The notes beneath the pieces were generated by a model, which was not told the origin of the DNA, ran no database searches, and saw nothing but the letters and a program-made list of their open reading frames with translations. From Penelope pileata (taxonomy: Eukaryota > Chordata > Aves > Galliformes > Cracidae): a DNA stretch of 64,000 nt. Positions 33,648 to 47,960 of the stretch are shown piece after piece. Numbering within the stretch: position 1 is the stretch's first letter; every line of letters begins with the position of its first letter. The DNA is taken from positions 711,291 through 775,290 of the forward strand of contig WBMW01003911.1 in the NCBI GenBank assembly GCA_013396635.1, read 5' to 3'. A program made the translations under genes and the position numbers.

Positions 33648-36600
33648 CTGGGGAAAAAGAAAATGAAAACTATCAGCACACAGTGACAATCACGATACGT
33701 AACTTTATGTTCACCAGCATTCTCTACCCTCAATGACTTAATAGTAAAATGTTTGACAGGGATGTCACTCCTGCACACACTTGGCCTGCCCCACAGCATG
33801 GAACGATGGCTGTGGTTTAGAGGACAAGGCTGGATTTCAGCTTGCTTTCTCCTCCAACTGACAGCAGGTAATGGTTTGTCCTTCAAGAGGATGCCTGCTC
33901 CCAAGACCTTCCTTGGTAAAAATGCCCTCAGCAGGATCCATCCAGGGTCACAGCTATTAAACATCATCCAGATACCTGAATTCGTATTGAATACAAGGAT
34001 GGGAAAGTAACAGGCCCTGCTCTGAAGTGTCTCAAATGTAAAGATGCAGGCAGACAAGAAGCATGAGGTTAGTATGCCAACTTCAAGCCAGCAAACCTAG
34101 CAAAGTATCTTATTAATGAACACAGCACAAAAATTAAGGGCTTATGAAAAATACGCTGATGACAAAGTGAGGCATCATCCATACAGAGGAGAACCAAGAA
34201 GCGAATAACCCTGAAAGTGGAATAACTGCACCAGGGTGATATCTGACAAAGAAAAGTATACAATCCATAGCTCCATCCTCTGCCGCTGTAGCAAGAGACA
34301 GAGCCTGCTGCTCTGTGCTTACTCTTCTTACGTCCTATAACCCTCCCAGAGCCCTGCAGAGGCTGCAGTGTTTCCTACAAAAATCAATGAGATTTAGCTG
34401 TGAGACTGCTGGTGGGCTCAGCACTGTCACCCAGAGTTACCAGCAATGTAGAGCTTACACTGGGGCTTCACAGAAATGAAAACCTACTACCCACTTCTTG
34501 AAGCATTATGGTAATCTTCCCAGGGACTGTTCGACATAAAGGAATCATTTTGCAATCAATTTGATCAAGTTGCTCCCAGAAACTTCATCATTGGGCAAAA
34601 AGTCAATTCTACATGGAAGGAGAACATGTTAACTGTTATTGTCAGGTCATGCAAACGTGCCAAGGTGTTCCTCAAACAAAATTCTAGCACATTAGTGGTT
34701 AAGAAGTTCTAAAGTTGAATGCAACCACAAGAGAAAAGGATAAATTGCAGGAAAAGGTATACAACCTCCAGCTGGAAAGTAACAAGATCTTTTTAGAGGA
34801 AACTCTTCTTCCTTATAGAAACAGGACCCAAGATTGTTCTACAATCAGCATCTCCTAAATTTCATTCACAGAAGATAGAGAAACCATCACTTTGTTCAGC
34901 AGGACTAAACCATGAGTAGATGTAATTCTTGCAAAATGTTTTGTACTTTCTGTAAGCATACCATAAGTTTATCTTAAAATGGTGAGAAACAAAACTATCT
35001 TCTCAAACCGACTTACTGAAAGAAGACTGCTTCAGGCAATCTTCAGAGAACAAGCATTTAAAAAAATATTAAGAATAGTTTCGGAGACAACCTGTTTAGC
35101 TTTCATGTTTTGCAACTTCATACATCATCATAACTGAATTTTGAAGATCACATAAGCCCAGTAATGCCAGGGGGAAACTGAAAGTTGCATCTACAGGCTC
35201 TTTCCTTTGCCAAAGATTGCTAGCAATTAACATACAGTTTACAAAACAAAACAAAACCAACCCTCAGAAAATGTTTACAATTTTTTAAAATGTAAAAATT
35301 GTTAAAACTCACCCAAAAAATATATACACTAAATCAGAGTGATAAGAAACTGAGCATTGACTTTTTATTCTGCACTATACAAACTGTCTAGAAAACTCAA
35401 GAAAGTTATTAAAAGTTACTTGAGATGAGCACAGGATTCAATTACCTACAAGGATCTTTACTAATTCTTGAAATTGGTTTAAATTGCATAATTTGGATAA
35501 CATCCTCAAAAAATACCTCAAAAAAATATAGATTCTACAGTAAGAATATTAATTCCAGACATTGAAAAAAACATCTTTGTTTCCTCCTTACTCATCACAG
35601 TTGTCGCTGTCCTAAAACTGGATTATGAAAAGGATGTCAGGAATGTGAAGAATTGCTATGCATGACTGCCTGGTCCTCACAGATATGTCAGCCACATCTG
35701 AAAGTAAATCACCATGCCACCAAGCTTTACATCACATGGAAACAATACTGTTCTTACTGAAACACATCGTAGAAACAAATCTGCAGGCAGAATAAACAGT
35801 ACTGGAATTCAGATTTCTTTAGGTGAAAAACAGATGTAATCAGTCACATGGAATGGGTTTTTGTGCTATTTCTACGTTTTGTTAACACTGCTCCCACTCT
35901 ACAGGAACAACTAGATCTGTGGTGACTATGGCAAATTTATAATATTCTCTGATTTAGTGTTACACCTTGGACAAATTTTAAACGTCAGATGCTATAGGTC
36001 TTTTTGTAGTCCAGTTTGTTGTTTTAGTCACCACTTCTTCAGAAGCCATATAAAGTATGAGGATGACTCAAGTTTACCAGGAAACAATAAAAGAAAAATG
36101 ATAAGGGTGACAGGAAAAGCAGAGCTAAATATTTTGCAAAGAAACTTTCATTGTACTAACAAAGAACACATGAAGGGGGAAAAAATAAAGAATAGCAATA
36201 CTACTAACAATTTAAAAATCATGACATGTGTGCTATCCACTAACAAAATGTGAGGTAGCTGACATCTACACTTAAACCCTACATAAATTGCGGCATCTAC
36301 TGAACATCAACAAATGTGTCTCCCCATAACGTTTGCAACGAATGCAAAATGGCCTTCTTCCATTTTCAAGAAATCAAGATGTGAGCAGACAATGTCTTAT
36401 CCGGGTTCACTTAAGCAGCCTACATAAGAAACAGAGATGATGCTCAGCAGATCTGAGGTGGAAGAAAATGGGAAGCAGGTACTGCATCTATACAGGGATG
36501 ACACTATGACACACATGACTGTACCTTCTACCTCAAGAAAATATACAGTAGAAGTAGAGACCATTCAATGACTAGTGTCAAAAATATCAGAGACATTGGC

Positions 36601-39600
36601 AGACTTCTACAGGCAGATACCTCAAAAAGCAAGAGGCTGCTTATTAAGATAACAATGTATGAACCAAGCGTTCATAAGAAGGTGAACTAAAGGTCCCCGC
36701 TTTCCCATTTTGACCGTGCAACGATAAGGGTGAATGTTCATTCAGTGGAATGTTCTTCAGCTATTAACTTCTCCATTATCATACACATTAGAGATGTTAA
36801 ATCACAATAAAAATAGCAAACATATTCATGAGATAGTTGAAATAGATCAGATAAAATCTTGAGTAATGTCCACAGCTACTTAAAGTTAAAAAAAGAAATA
36901 TAGGATAATTCACTCCAATCATTTTATGAAGTTACTCCTGAAGCAGCTAATAGCAGGCATTTTCAGACGTGAGATGACTGAAAAGTTGGACTTTTGACTG
37001 CATTTAGGACAGCAATGTGTCCCCCCCCTCAGATTATTTAGGGAAAAAATACACAGAGCCAAAAAAAGTTGGTTTTTTGGACGGAATATTTTGCTGGAAA
37101 AGTCAGCCCTGGAAGTTCTGGACTTTTTGCTGTTGCTTGTAGGTAGGATTTAATCATTTAACCACAGGTATCAGTTTTTGCACCTGATTTGTCTCAAGGA
37201 GATGTGATACACTTTATTATTCTCCACTGCTCTTTGGGATCAGTTTTACTGTGAAGTAATGCCAGATAAAACAACTTGAGAAGATCATCATGAGCAGAAG
37301 ACAATTATCAGAGCATCAATAAGTAAATGGCTGTTAAAAGAAAAACAAAAGTTTATTCACAAATGCTGAATGTTCATCTGAAAGATGGTTCATTTCACTG
37401 AACCACTCCTGAAATTAAAAACTGCAAGTGCTTAGGGCTATTCATGGGAGTGTTAAAGAGAAACACCCCTTTGTCCAAACAAACCAGGGCGATAAAAGCA
37501 TTAATTTGACTCACTAGGGATGACAGACTTGCACATTGTATAACTTAAACATACATGACGGGGATACGTAGAAGAAAAAAGTGTACACAAAACGCATTAG
37601 GCATACAGGGAGGACAAAAATGGAGCAGAGGAGAAGTTTCTGTGGTGGCAGAACCAGAGGTGGAGAGGCAGAATCCTGCCTCTTTGTATCAGCCCAGTTC
37701 CAGATACCGATTTTTGTGAGTTCCCTCAAGACTTAAGAATGAAAAAAAAACCCAAAACCTTCTAGAAGCAGACCTGCAGCTACTTTCCAAGGGAAGTCAC
37801 CCAGATGGTCCTACTAAAACCTCTACAGATTTGGATGGGTATCAGTACAGATTTTGGGTTGAGCTTTATTAAGAGAAACTAAGTTAACATCCAGTGACTG
37901 TAGCTGGCAGCACGCGGAGCTGAAAACCCATCTGAACTAAAGTTATTTTCATTTCATCTTCTTTCTTTCCGCTGCCATTACTCTGCATTTTGTCCACGTC
38001 CAAAATGGTTCATAAACTCCCGAAGGCAGCAAACAGACCTGCTGGAGTCTGCTGCAGCACACAATGGGAAACCAATCGCTGGAGCTTTGGGGTGCTATCA
38101 GATTACAAATACAAAATTGGAAAATTTATTCAAATAAATTTTGATTACTGTAGTTTAATTAGTTATAACTAGTAATAATTAGTAAATGTGCTAATTGGAT
38201 TTTCAAGGGGTTATATCACAATCTTCGTTAGATGCCTGTCATCACCACAATGTTTTTGTGCTTTGGAATTTAATGAATTTCATGTATTTATTCTCACAGC
38301 CTCCTGTTGTGCAAATACTATATACCATGATACGCATGACAGTGTTAGATGGAACAAAGATTATCAAAGCTATTAAAATGCCTAATTTCTAATGGTTTTA
38401 ATTCAGCTCCCGAGCAGAAATCGCAGAGGTCTCCTGCGCTGTTAATGGAAGCATTTATGCCATCCTCTAAGAGGAGAGCACAGCTGCAGGTAAGGAGTGG
38501 AGAAAAGCAGTGATCTGAAGGAGGAGAAGGCCAACAGATCGCAGATTAGGAGAACATTCATGAGGGCTGTTCCACTTGAGTTTCCTTGTTGGCTGTGAGA
38601 TGTATCTTTGGAAGGGGAACAAGAAGAGGTGTTGGAAGCTAGAACTGTTGTTCTCATGTTCACGATGGCAAAACAACATACAAAAAAAAAAAAAGGAAGA
38701 AAAAAAAGAAGGAAATCCCTGACATTTGCCAGCAGAGAAGCAGAAGCCAACGACATGGTGACATAACGCTCCTTACCGCAAAGCTGTAAAAATAACACTT
38801 GCCCAGTAAATCCCTGCCTACTGAAAGACAGTTCTGGGATAGACACACAAGCATATTTCTACAGTAGTGAAAAGGTGAATTTGTGTTGCTACTTCGGAGT
38901 GGTTTTTTCCTTTTACATATTTTTAAAATCTCCATCCAGATACTGATTAGGAAAGACATACATTTTTCTCATGCTATAGCATCTAGGAAGAAGGAATGTC
39001 ACCCGAGATCAGAGAGCAAAAATGCTGACTTTGCAGGTCTCCATTTTTCTACAGCTTATCTTCAGTGAGGCTGTTTTCAACAATTTTTAAAGTTCAAACA
39101 TTCTTAAGTATCTCTCTTTTACAGAGTGTGTCAGCAGATACAGTTTAAAGTGAATTGAAGTTTTCAATTTGGATTTGTAAAAACAAAGTTTTTCAAGCAA
39201 TTGTAGGTATTTCAATTCCACCTTGAAGTCTAATCCGAGCGCGGGAGTGCTAGTGTTGCACAACTACAAAAATAAACATGATGAGAGACCTACTGTTACT
39301 TAAAAGTGGGCAAGTTGGACCAGCTGTGTAACAGTCAATGCTTTTACAGTAATAAACGTTGACAGCAAAAATAAAAAGAATGCATTGCTGAGACATCATC
39401 AAATGAGCCTTGTCATTACATGGAAACTCCACCCTGTATAAGCTTGTCAAAAAGTGTTACTGTAATCCTTTGAGAAGCCTCCTCCTCAGGCAACAGAGAA
39501 AAATGCTTAGGATCAGCCCAGAACAGGTGTGTTGTACTGTAATGCCAGCATTTAATCACAGATCTCTTCACATTAATCTCACGAAGGAACCAACGCGGAT

Positions 39601-41651
39601 CTATGTGGGCCCATCACGCAGCGCTGACATGATTATTTAACTACCAAATTAGAGCAAGCAAGCTAACAGAGTGCTCGCAAATGGACATTGCAGGGCGTAC
39701 AATATTTTACAATTATCATTTTTCTTGTCAAAGTCCAGCAGCAGGCACTGACACTTAAGAGGAACTGATACCATGCACTCCTTTCAAAGTCAATCCCTGA
39801 CAAATCTCAGTTCACACCTCGATCAACATTGGCAGAGGCGAGTTCTCTGCTTTGAGATACCGTTTCACTTACAGGAGAAACTCTTCAGTGGCATTTATTT
39901 CCTCTTTGATGAAATCCCCAGCCCTACTGCCCAAACAACAGTTAATGTATAAATATTTGTAGTGTGGGCCAGAGGAGTGGGCATGGGTAGGAAAGTATTT
40001 CCATTAGGTGTACAAAATGATCAGTGCAGCCTCTTATGCCACTAGAAGGAGCCTGAAGCTGTTTCTGGGGTAAGAAACTCATAGGACTGATTCCCTGGGA
40101 GCTGGTGGTCTCCACTGGTGCATGAAGGTGCCAGTGTGCACACCAAAGGGATGATATTTTTGTGGTGCACACCGAAGGGATGAAGTTGAGGGTGAATTAT
40201 CCCTGCCTGTGGGGAATGAGATATTCGTTTATTTTACCCAGGACAGGTACACAGGATTACCTTGTCTACATATACACATCCCAGTATTTTTTACCATACT
40301 TCTTTGGAGACTATGTAAGAAAAAGCTTAATCAAACACAATACATAAACCCTTAAATCCAATCACTGGTTAAATGATGGTATGTTAGCAACCGATATAGA
40401 AATATGCCCCAAATTTGCGTGATTAAAATTGTATGAGGTTAAATCAGAAAATTTCACTAATACATGGATGCAGAAGCACAGGATTTAGCCAACCATTCTA
40501 CTACCACCAGCTAGCAAATGACTGACTTGGCTCAGGTGAGGCAAGCTGGTGATGGTGTTCCGAGCATCCTGCCTACAACCCCAGCTGATGATCCATGAAC
40601 TGACTGCAAGGAGATGCCTGAGCAGCGAGAGCCAGCATCACAACAAGCACCTGTACCATTAGCTGGCAGTGGCAATAGTCACCCTGTACTGAAATAACCA
40701 TCAGAGGGCACTGCAAAACATGCTGTGCTGAACAGAATTATGCAATAGCTGTGTTTGAAGCTTTCACAGGCATGCAAGTTAAAAATCCAAAGTGGAGAAG
40801 TTCAGCTGTGTAAATTGACTCATTAATGCTCTCATGCTGTTATTTACAAGTGTTTCCAGTTCCATTTCTCTCTCACACACACTTCTGTTTACAGCAAAGC
40901 TATATAGATGGCTTCTTTTTTTAAAGCACAAAAGAATTCTCTGCTTACGTTCTTGTGGTTTCATGATGACTTACTGTTACTATTAAGAAAACAGTAACAG
41001 AAACCGGACTCAGTATCCTGTTTGCTATTGTGGTATTTAGGAAAAGAAATGCACCAACTGCAATAAGATCTTAAAACAGAAAAGGTGTTGATGTTTGAAC
41101 ACTGTAAGTTGTCAAGTACAAGATTTACAAGCTACATGCTATGTAGCGAACCACAAAAAGGCAATATTTTTTTTCAGGTGAAAGCCTTCTACTGAGTACA
41201 GACTGCTTGCCAAATACTCCCTTCTCTGGAATACCAATCTCATAAAGTGCAGTTATTTTTCATCTTTAAACTTCCTGCTTCAAAGGCAGAAGTGTCTGAG
41301 ATCACCTTTCCTGTGTGTTTGTAACAAGTGAAGCCAAGCTATGAGTAAATAACCTATTTGTGTACAGAACCCAGAGCATCTGAAAATCTGCCCCCTACTG
41401 TATGAAATTTTCCCTTAGTTTTCAGAATCTCAGAGCGTATCAGATAAAAGAACCAAACACCAAAACTTCCATTGGGAAAGAAATGTCAGTGGTGCTCTCA
41501 GTGACAAGAAAAAATAGGAAACGTGAAAAAGACTAAAGAAGACTTGGACAAAGATAGACTGTCTATCTTTGCCTATCCTTGACAGAGGAATGTATAACAA
41601 ACACTCTGCTGTTCTCCCTACACAGGTAGGGCACTTAGAAGTCAGGAGAAT

Positions 41652-42400
41652 CACAAAATCATAGGGGTTGGAAGGGACCTCTGGCGGCCATCCAGTCCAA
41701 CCCCCTGCTAAAGCAGTCCCCTACAGCAGATTGCACAGGAAAGCGTCCAGATGGGTTTTGAGTATCTCCAGAGAAGGAGACTCCACAACCTCTCTGGGCA
41801 GCCTGTTCCAGGGCTCTGCCACCCTCACAGTAAAGAATTCTTTTCCATGTTCATCTGGAACTTTGTATGCTCCAGTTTGTGCCCCTTGCTCTATCGCTGG
41901 GCACTGCTGAAAAGAGCCTGGCCTCATCCACCTGACTACCTCTCTTCAGACATTTATATGCATCGATAAGATGACCCTTCTGTCTTCCCCAGGCTGAGCA
42001 GTCTCAGGGCTCTCAGCTTTTCCTCATAAGAGAGATGCTCCAGGCCCTGATCACCTTTGTGACCCTTTGCTGGACTCTCTCCAGCAGTTCCCTCTCTATG
42101 ATGAACTGGGGAGCCCAGAAGTGGACACACAACTCCAGATGTGGCCTCAGCAGGGCAGAGGAGAGGGGGAGGATCACCTCCCTTGCCCTGCTGGCCACGC
42201 TCTTTTTAATGTACCCCAGGATACCACTGGCCTTGATGGCCACAGGGACACACTGCTGGCTCACAGCCAGCCTGTTGTCCACCGGGACACCCAAGTCCTT
42301 CTCTGCAGAGAGAGGTCCCTGTCACAGCAGGGACATATAATTTCAGGCTGTCACTGTTCTTGGTTATCCAGGGAAGGACTCCCAGCAGCTCAGGATGCAA
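41652..42400 (-). mobile_element. CR1 LINE 3' portion
   Basis: On plus, ATCATAGGGGTTGGAAGGG and CCAGTCCAACCCCCTGC form the reversed CR1 3' end. On minus, 42013-42294 reads VDNRLAVSQQC, GILGYIKKSVASR, REVILPLSSALLRPHLELCV and WAPQFIIERELLERVQQR, which is the CR1 ORF2 C-terminus. It is 5'-truncated at about 42400, as is typical for CR1. It is inserted in the same orientation as FAF1. Confidence 0.95.
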
Positions 42401-43576
42401 AAGCCAGTTCCCCGTTCTGCAATCATGGCCTTGAGGCTACCCTGTAAGCTTTGTCACCCTCATGCCCAGAGGTTCTTCTCAGCTGCAAATCCACTTGGAT
42501 TTATCCTCCTAGGATGGGTCTATAAGTACCTCACTTGACTCCCACCTTCTCTCCTTCATGCTGATTTTCCCTGCTGTGGTCAGTTGTTCCGGTCTCCTGT
42601 TCTTCCTCCTATTCCATTCCAGTTTCTATACCCTTCACTCCTAGTTCCTTCTCTTATCTGTTACCTGTTCTTATCCCCCTGCATTAGTATGTCTTTCTTT
42701 CCTTCTGCTTTCTTCCTTTCTGCCAGCTTTTGTAGTTTCCAGTTCTGAATCTTTTTAGAACTCAGTGATGTGATTTTTACCTTCTTATTAAAGCGTAAAG
42801 AATAAAAAAATCCACACCCAACACAGTGCTGTTAAAATGCAATAAAAAACTCAATTATATCGTGCCTTAGATTTTTGTTCTAATCCTCATATTAAAAGTT
42901 GTGTTCAGTATTAACAAAATCAAAGTCAATTTTCTTTACCAATGAATTACAGGTAGCATAAAGAAAGAAGAAAAAACAAACTAGAAACGTTGTGCAGATA
43001 CTGTGCCTTCATGTTATTATAATCACAATCAGTAAATCTTGTACTAATAAGATACAAGATTTAAATGTGAAGAATGCGTTTAGTGAATTATTGTCAGTTA
43101 GTGTCTACACAACAGGATAAGAATAATCTTGAAAGGCAACACACCAATTATTATAAATTCCTAAGTAAGTACTTCATTACTTTGAAATGTCACTCTCAAT
43201 TTACAGAGTAACAGATAAACATCTCTCAACCGTACACCTCACTGTGTCTACTTTGCAAATGAAACAATGTTTTTGAAAAGTCTTGTCATCACTTACCCAT
43301 TTGGCATTGTTCTGAGTGGTGATTCTGTACTGGCACAGCTCTGGTTTTCAAGACTGCTTTTAAATCTCCTTATAAACATATACATTCAAGACATATCCAT
43401 TTTTGCTTTCTACCTACAGCTTAAAGCTGGACACTGGGAAAAGATCTGATTGCTGTTTGCTTGTATGAGCATATTAAACCCTACAATGCCACTGCAAAAG
43501 TAAACAGTTACTCATTACTAATAATCAGAAAAAGGAAACAAATATGCAAATAACAGTAAATCAATAAGGAGGAGGG

Positions 43577-43606
43577 TTTTTTTTTTTTTTTTTGAGAGAG
43601 AGAGAG
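43577..43606 (+). repeat. T run followed by GA repeat
   Basis: Seventeen T's then about six GA units, just downstream (minus-strand sense) of the exon ending at 43777. Confidence 0.75.
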
Positions 43607-43776
43607 ACCCAACTATATACGCACAAGAGAATTAATATTTTTACCTTGGGCATTGGAAGAGGCACGCTAAAATGTGCCCTGCCCAACTTCACTGGCTAAA
43701 GAGACATTTGGTTATTTTTGCATCCCCAGTGATTTGTGGAAGCCAGTGGGTATTTGCAGCAACTTTCAGCTCTCAC

Positions 43777-43865
43777 CTCATCCTTTATGTCTTCCTGCTG
43801 CTGGGCACTGAAGATCTCCATCGCAGCCATCAGCCTCATCATTAGCTCATCCACTGTCGTGTTTC
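43777..43865 (-). CDS. FAF1: FAF1 coding exon, end of UAS domain
   Basis: This 89-bp exon completes a Gly codon split with the preceding exon and then reads NTTVDELMMRLMAAMEIF up to DIKDE. The acceptor is TTGCTAG (phase 1) and the donor is GTGAGA (phase 0). The segment is the last helix of the UAS thioredoxin-like domain followed by a Gln/Glu-rich start of the linker (SAQQQEDIKDE). Reading 1 + 89 bases gives exactly 30 codons, which confirms the boundaries. The human protein as I remember it has Thr where this has Ser in the IFSAQQQ stretch. Confidence 0.97.
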
Positions 43866-46376
43866 CTAGCAACAAAGGAAGACAGCTGAAGTTCATACCA
43901 TTAAAGTTATTAAAAAAAAAAAAGTCATCTTAGAATGAATCTGTAAGAAATAGCCGATTCAAAAAAAGTAAGTAGAAAATGCAAATATCTCAGCAGAATT
44001 TTTTAACTGAAATTCAAAATGGTTTTTGCAAGCAAACGTGGATCACAGGCTAAAATTTTGGGTGGTTCACATCAGAAAAATTGGTTTTGTTTTCCATGCA
44101 ATAACTCAATTTTTCTTCTAATCATTGCTGTTAAAGCATGTTAGTATATCTAGGGTTCCTTCACATGAAATTGATTTCTACAGGCTTAGAAGAATTCTTG
44201 AATAAAATAAGGGAGACTGAAACAATTGCTTAGTCAGGTAACAAAAGGCAGAACGTTGCCTGTACCATCTAAATTAATTGGTTCAAAAAAAAAAAAGGAA
44301 AAAAACCAGAACACAGTGACTGAATACACGTGCACATATTTCTATTCAGGTATAACTGGCAGAAAAATTTCAAATAGTATAATACATTCTCTTCAGTGTA
44401 TTTACTTCTGATAAAACTTGTACAGCTAACAAAAACAGAAAAGTAAGGCACCTGGGTACACTCCCAAGAAATACAGCGCACACATAGGCAGACACCTCCT
44501 CACATCTTTCTTGCAGTGTCTCTCCAGTCCTCAGCAAGACTGAAAGATGAGTTTCATTACCAAGATGCACTCTGCCCTTGGTTTCCCTTAGACTGAAGGC
44601 TAGGCTGTGCTTCATAGGTAGGGCCGTTTCTCCATGAGGAATAGGCTACAAACTGTGAGCATCTGCCAACAGTCTTTGGACACTCGTGGAACAACGCTGT
44701 CAAGAGCTAGATTTGTATTGGTAATGATGGTCAAAATTTTAAAAGGAGTAAACTAACCAGAAGCCATAGTACCAATAAAGAAAACAAAACTGTACCCGTA
44801 GTTTCCAACCTCAGTGAAAAACAAAAAGCAAAAGCAAACTTAGGCAGTCTGCATTTCAATAAATGCCTTTAGGACTTAAGTTTCTACATTGTTGTATCTC
44901 TTCTGCAAACAGTGCCTTCTCACTCTGCCCTGAAAGGCCTTCATTGTTCCCATCTCCAGCGTTTGCTACCTTAGTAGAAAATGTTATCCTGCATGCTACA
45001 ACACGCATGGCTTCCATTCATCTCAGGATAAATTGTTAGAAGATACCAATGTCCCAATTCGTGGGAAAATAACAAGCACAGCACATTGGGGTTTTAGCAG
45101 AATTTGAATCCAAGGATAAATTTAAGTAAGGTTGCAACAGATCATCACTTTAGTTTAGTTCTAAAGTTATTTGAACGTACATGATTAAGACTTAGTGAAT
45201 GCAATGAAATAATTTGGATTATTTGGTAATATAAAGCTGCATTCTATTATGATTTTGAGCCATCAATTTGTTCAAAGAGTAATTTAAGCCAGAAAGCACC
45301 ATTGACTTGTTAAGCACAAATGCTTAACAATGCTGTGGAGTTACAAAAACGAGAAAAATCTAAACAAGAAAAATCTATTTATTAGGTTATTTGTATGATT
45401 TTTATTTTTTTTTTAAATAATTGACAGGTCTACCATGAATTAGTGTTGTGTCGTCCCTTGCATTAAAGAGACATAAATACATGAAAAAAATCAATAGTAT
45501 TGGCCACAGGAAGGAGCACTGCATATTCCTCAAGAACATGATTAATCTCATAGGCAGAAAGAAACAGTAACGCTGCTTGCAAAGGGCAATATTCCCTCAG
45601 GCTGAATTTCCTCAGGAAAATAAGGATATTAGACTAAAAGCTGCTAGATAAGAACAATAAATAAATGAGGACGCAGCGTCATGGACACAACCTTGTAGAG
45701 GAAGAAGAAATGAGCAGTACCCACTGTGTGATGCATTTTAATTTGAAGAGTTACTGAAAAGAGCAGCTGAAGGGCATTCCACACCTGGGCCACCTTACTG
45801 GCAGGGAAACCAGGAGAAGGGCTACAACTGGAAATAACCGCTCACGTTAAGCCAGAGAGCTCCATTCATATGAGATCGTATCAGCAACTTAAGATTCCGA
45901 TCCAATTTGGGATCTGAACAGTGCAGGCAGGTCTGGAAAAGCAACTTGTGCTCAATTATTGTCCCACTACACGCAACAGGAGTCCATGCAATAACGAGGA
46001 ACTACACACAGGGGCGGATGCACGCTGGCGCTACACAAAAAAGGTAGACAAAATGTTCTGAAAATTTAGGAATTTATCTGGATATAAATTTGGAAAACTA
46101 AGAATAATTCCTGGTTCGGGAGATTTAGTTTCTACTTTTAATAAGAAAAACCTAAGCTACTGCAGTCATGGCAAATCCAATCACTAATATTATGTTAAAG
46201 AATGCATTTATGAACAACAGCTATTTACACCGTGGCAACTGCAAGTTTCTTGTGTGTCATCTATTCATCCTCTGAACACCTTAAAAGAAGAAACAGTTAG
46301 CAAGGATGCCTTCTAACAGTTTCAAGACTCACATAAGAAATATTTTCAATACAAAGCAAGAAAGCAAGAACTGTAC
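43866..46376 (-). other. FAF1: FAF1 intron (about 2.5 kb)
   Basis: It runs between the UAS exons, from donor GTACAG to acceptor TTGCTAG. AT-rich, with no clear repeat family or other gene. Confidence 0.9.
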
Positions 46377-46513
46377 CTTGTATTACATTCAATACTTCAT
46401 TAGACGATCGTTTTCCCATGATAATAAGGAAAAGTGGAAACTGATCTGTCTTCTGAGTTCGAATTGTTTGGGCTACAACACTCCCAAAGTGTCTGGTGCA
46501 CATCGTCAGAAAC
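46377..46513 (-). CDS. FAF1: FAF1 coding exon, core of UAS domain
   Basis: This 137-bp exon completes a split Arg codon (phase 2 in), then reads FLTMCTRHFGSVVAQTIRT, DQFPLFLIIMGKRSSNEVLN and VIQ, and ends after the first base of a Gly codon (phase 1 out). The acceptor is CCCCCTCGTAG and the donor is GTACAG; the donor is weak but in the correct frame. It contains the central strand of the thioredoxin-like UAS fold (FPLFLIIMG). The CxxC redox motif of true thioredoxins is absent, as expected for UAS domains, so it should be a binding and not an enzymatic fold. Length and phases fit the neighbouring exons exactly. Confidence 0.98.
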
Positions 46514-47789
46514 CTACGAGGGGGAAAAAACAGTTAATGTAGGGGAGCTGGTTTTAAAGTTAGTAGCTAAAAAGTAATTATGCTAAATTCAGCAGTTTAA
46601 TTGATGCTTTCTTGCTATCTACTGTTAAACATTTCTGCATTCAATTCTAGAGCTCTTTATACCTTTTTATGATTAAATTATGAAAATACTTACAGATATA
46701 GTAGACTACAGATTGTCTACATTGATACAATAACTGGCAGAGAACGCGATTTATCTGATGAAGAATCCCATTTTCTGTTACAACGCTCTGCAAGCTGCAA
46801 TTCAAAACTAATCCCATCCCGAAAAAAGATCAAGCTAAATGAATTGTTAAAAACTTCTGAAGAGGAACTAAGTAAAGATGTTACCTAGTAAACATGAAGA
46901 CGTATACAAATAGTATCATTTCACATGAAAGCATGACTTAACAACGAAAGATCAAGAAAACGTTTTTATCAGTCAGAGCATTAAAACAGAGCGCTTCAGA
47001 ATTGCCTTTTCTTTTGTACCAGTGCCCTGCCAGTGGCATACTTAGCAGCGTGGTCTAAAAACAATAATTCTAAGCTTTTGACCAAAAAAAGCTCTCAGAT
47101 ATTAGCATACAGAAGTCTAGCATTAGTATTCTTAACACGATCTTGAATAAATGAAAAAACTGATAAAGCTTTTCTCTTCCATTAGAGGACTGTTTGAAAT
47201 TAGCATTTCTTTCAAGAGAAAAGGGTAGCTTATGATATGTTTTCAGATCTGATGGTAAAAAGTAAATGTCATAATAATAATGAATTATGAAAGACCAAAT
47301 GCAAATATAGAATGCTTTAATAAGATCCAATTTAATAAAGTCTGTAAAAATAATGGACTTTTAATAACATGGGTCACAAAAGGCAAAACAGTGGAAATTC
47401 TGAGGACTAGCCACTAGTACAGGCTTATTAATTCTTAATTATGTTCATGAAAGGCAACTTAAATCATGTGTTTTCTTATGCCTTATGATAATATTTTAGG
47501 TAACAACTACTCTGAAATGTATGCTCTAACTGAAGAGCAAAGTCCTGTTGTCACATGCATTAGAAGCCACATCTATTTGAGAAGACAAACTGCATTAAAC
47601 GTCACGCGCTTTAAGCCATTTCTTCTCAAAAGATACTGAAAAGATTCAAAAATTTATATATTTTTTAATCAACACATGTCTAAAAATCTCTAAAAACTGG
47701 GAAGTCTGATGAGTACAACACTGGGCTTGTTCAAGGCACCTGAAGTACAAAAAAGCCCTCCAACTCCATTTTGGAGCATAACTACGGCC

Positions 47790-47864
47790 ACAGCTGGAGG
47801 GAGGAGCAGCCTGACTCAATGATCTCTAGGGGTCCCTTCCAACCCCTACAATTCTGTGATTCTG
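47790..47864 (+). mobile_element. CR1 3' end, first of two in tandem
   Basis: TGGAGGGAGGAGCAGCCTGA, ATGATCTCTAGGGGTCCC and the ending ATTCTGTGATTCTG are a standard CR1 3' terminus, truncated to well under 100 bp. Confidence 0.85.
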
Positions 47865-47960
47865 ATCTAGTGGGAGGCAACCCTGCCCACGGCAGGGCAT
47901 TGGAACTGGATGGGCTTTAAGGTCCATTCCAAGCCAACCATTCTGTGATTCTGTGATTCT
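47865..47960 (+). mobile_element. CR1 3' end, second copy directly adjoining
   Basis: GGGAGGCAACCCTGCCCA, GCATTGGAACTGGATGGGC and the ending ATTCTGTGATTCTGTGATTC belong to a second CR1 tail. It starts just after the octamer repeats of the first copy. Confidence 0.9.

Larger units (their letters stand above)
33648..43776 (-). other. FAF1: FAF1 intron (about 10 kb)
   Basis: Bounded by the donor GTGAGA and the acceptor CCCCAG. It contains the CR1 copy at 41652-42400. A C-run near 37020 and several A runs are the only other obvious features. No exon or RNA gene was recognised. Confidence 0.88.

Noticed and set aside
42013..42294. Minus-strand ORF with good codon structure
   Set aside because: It is the CR1 ORF2 tail in a 5'-truncated element.
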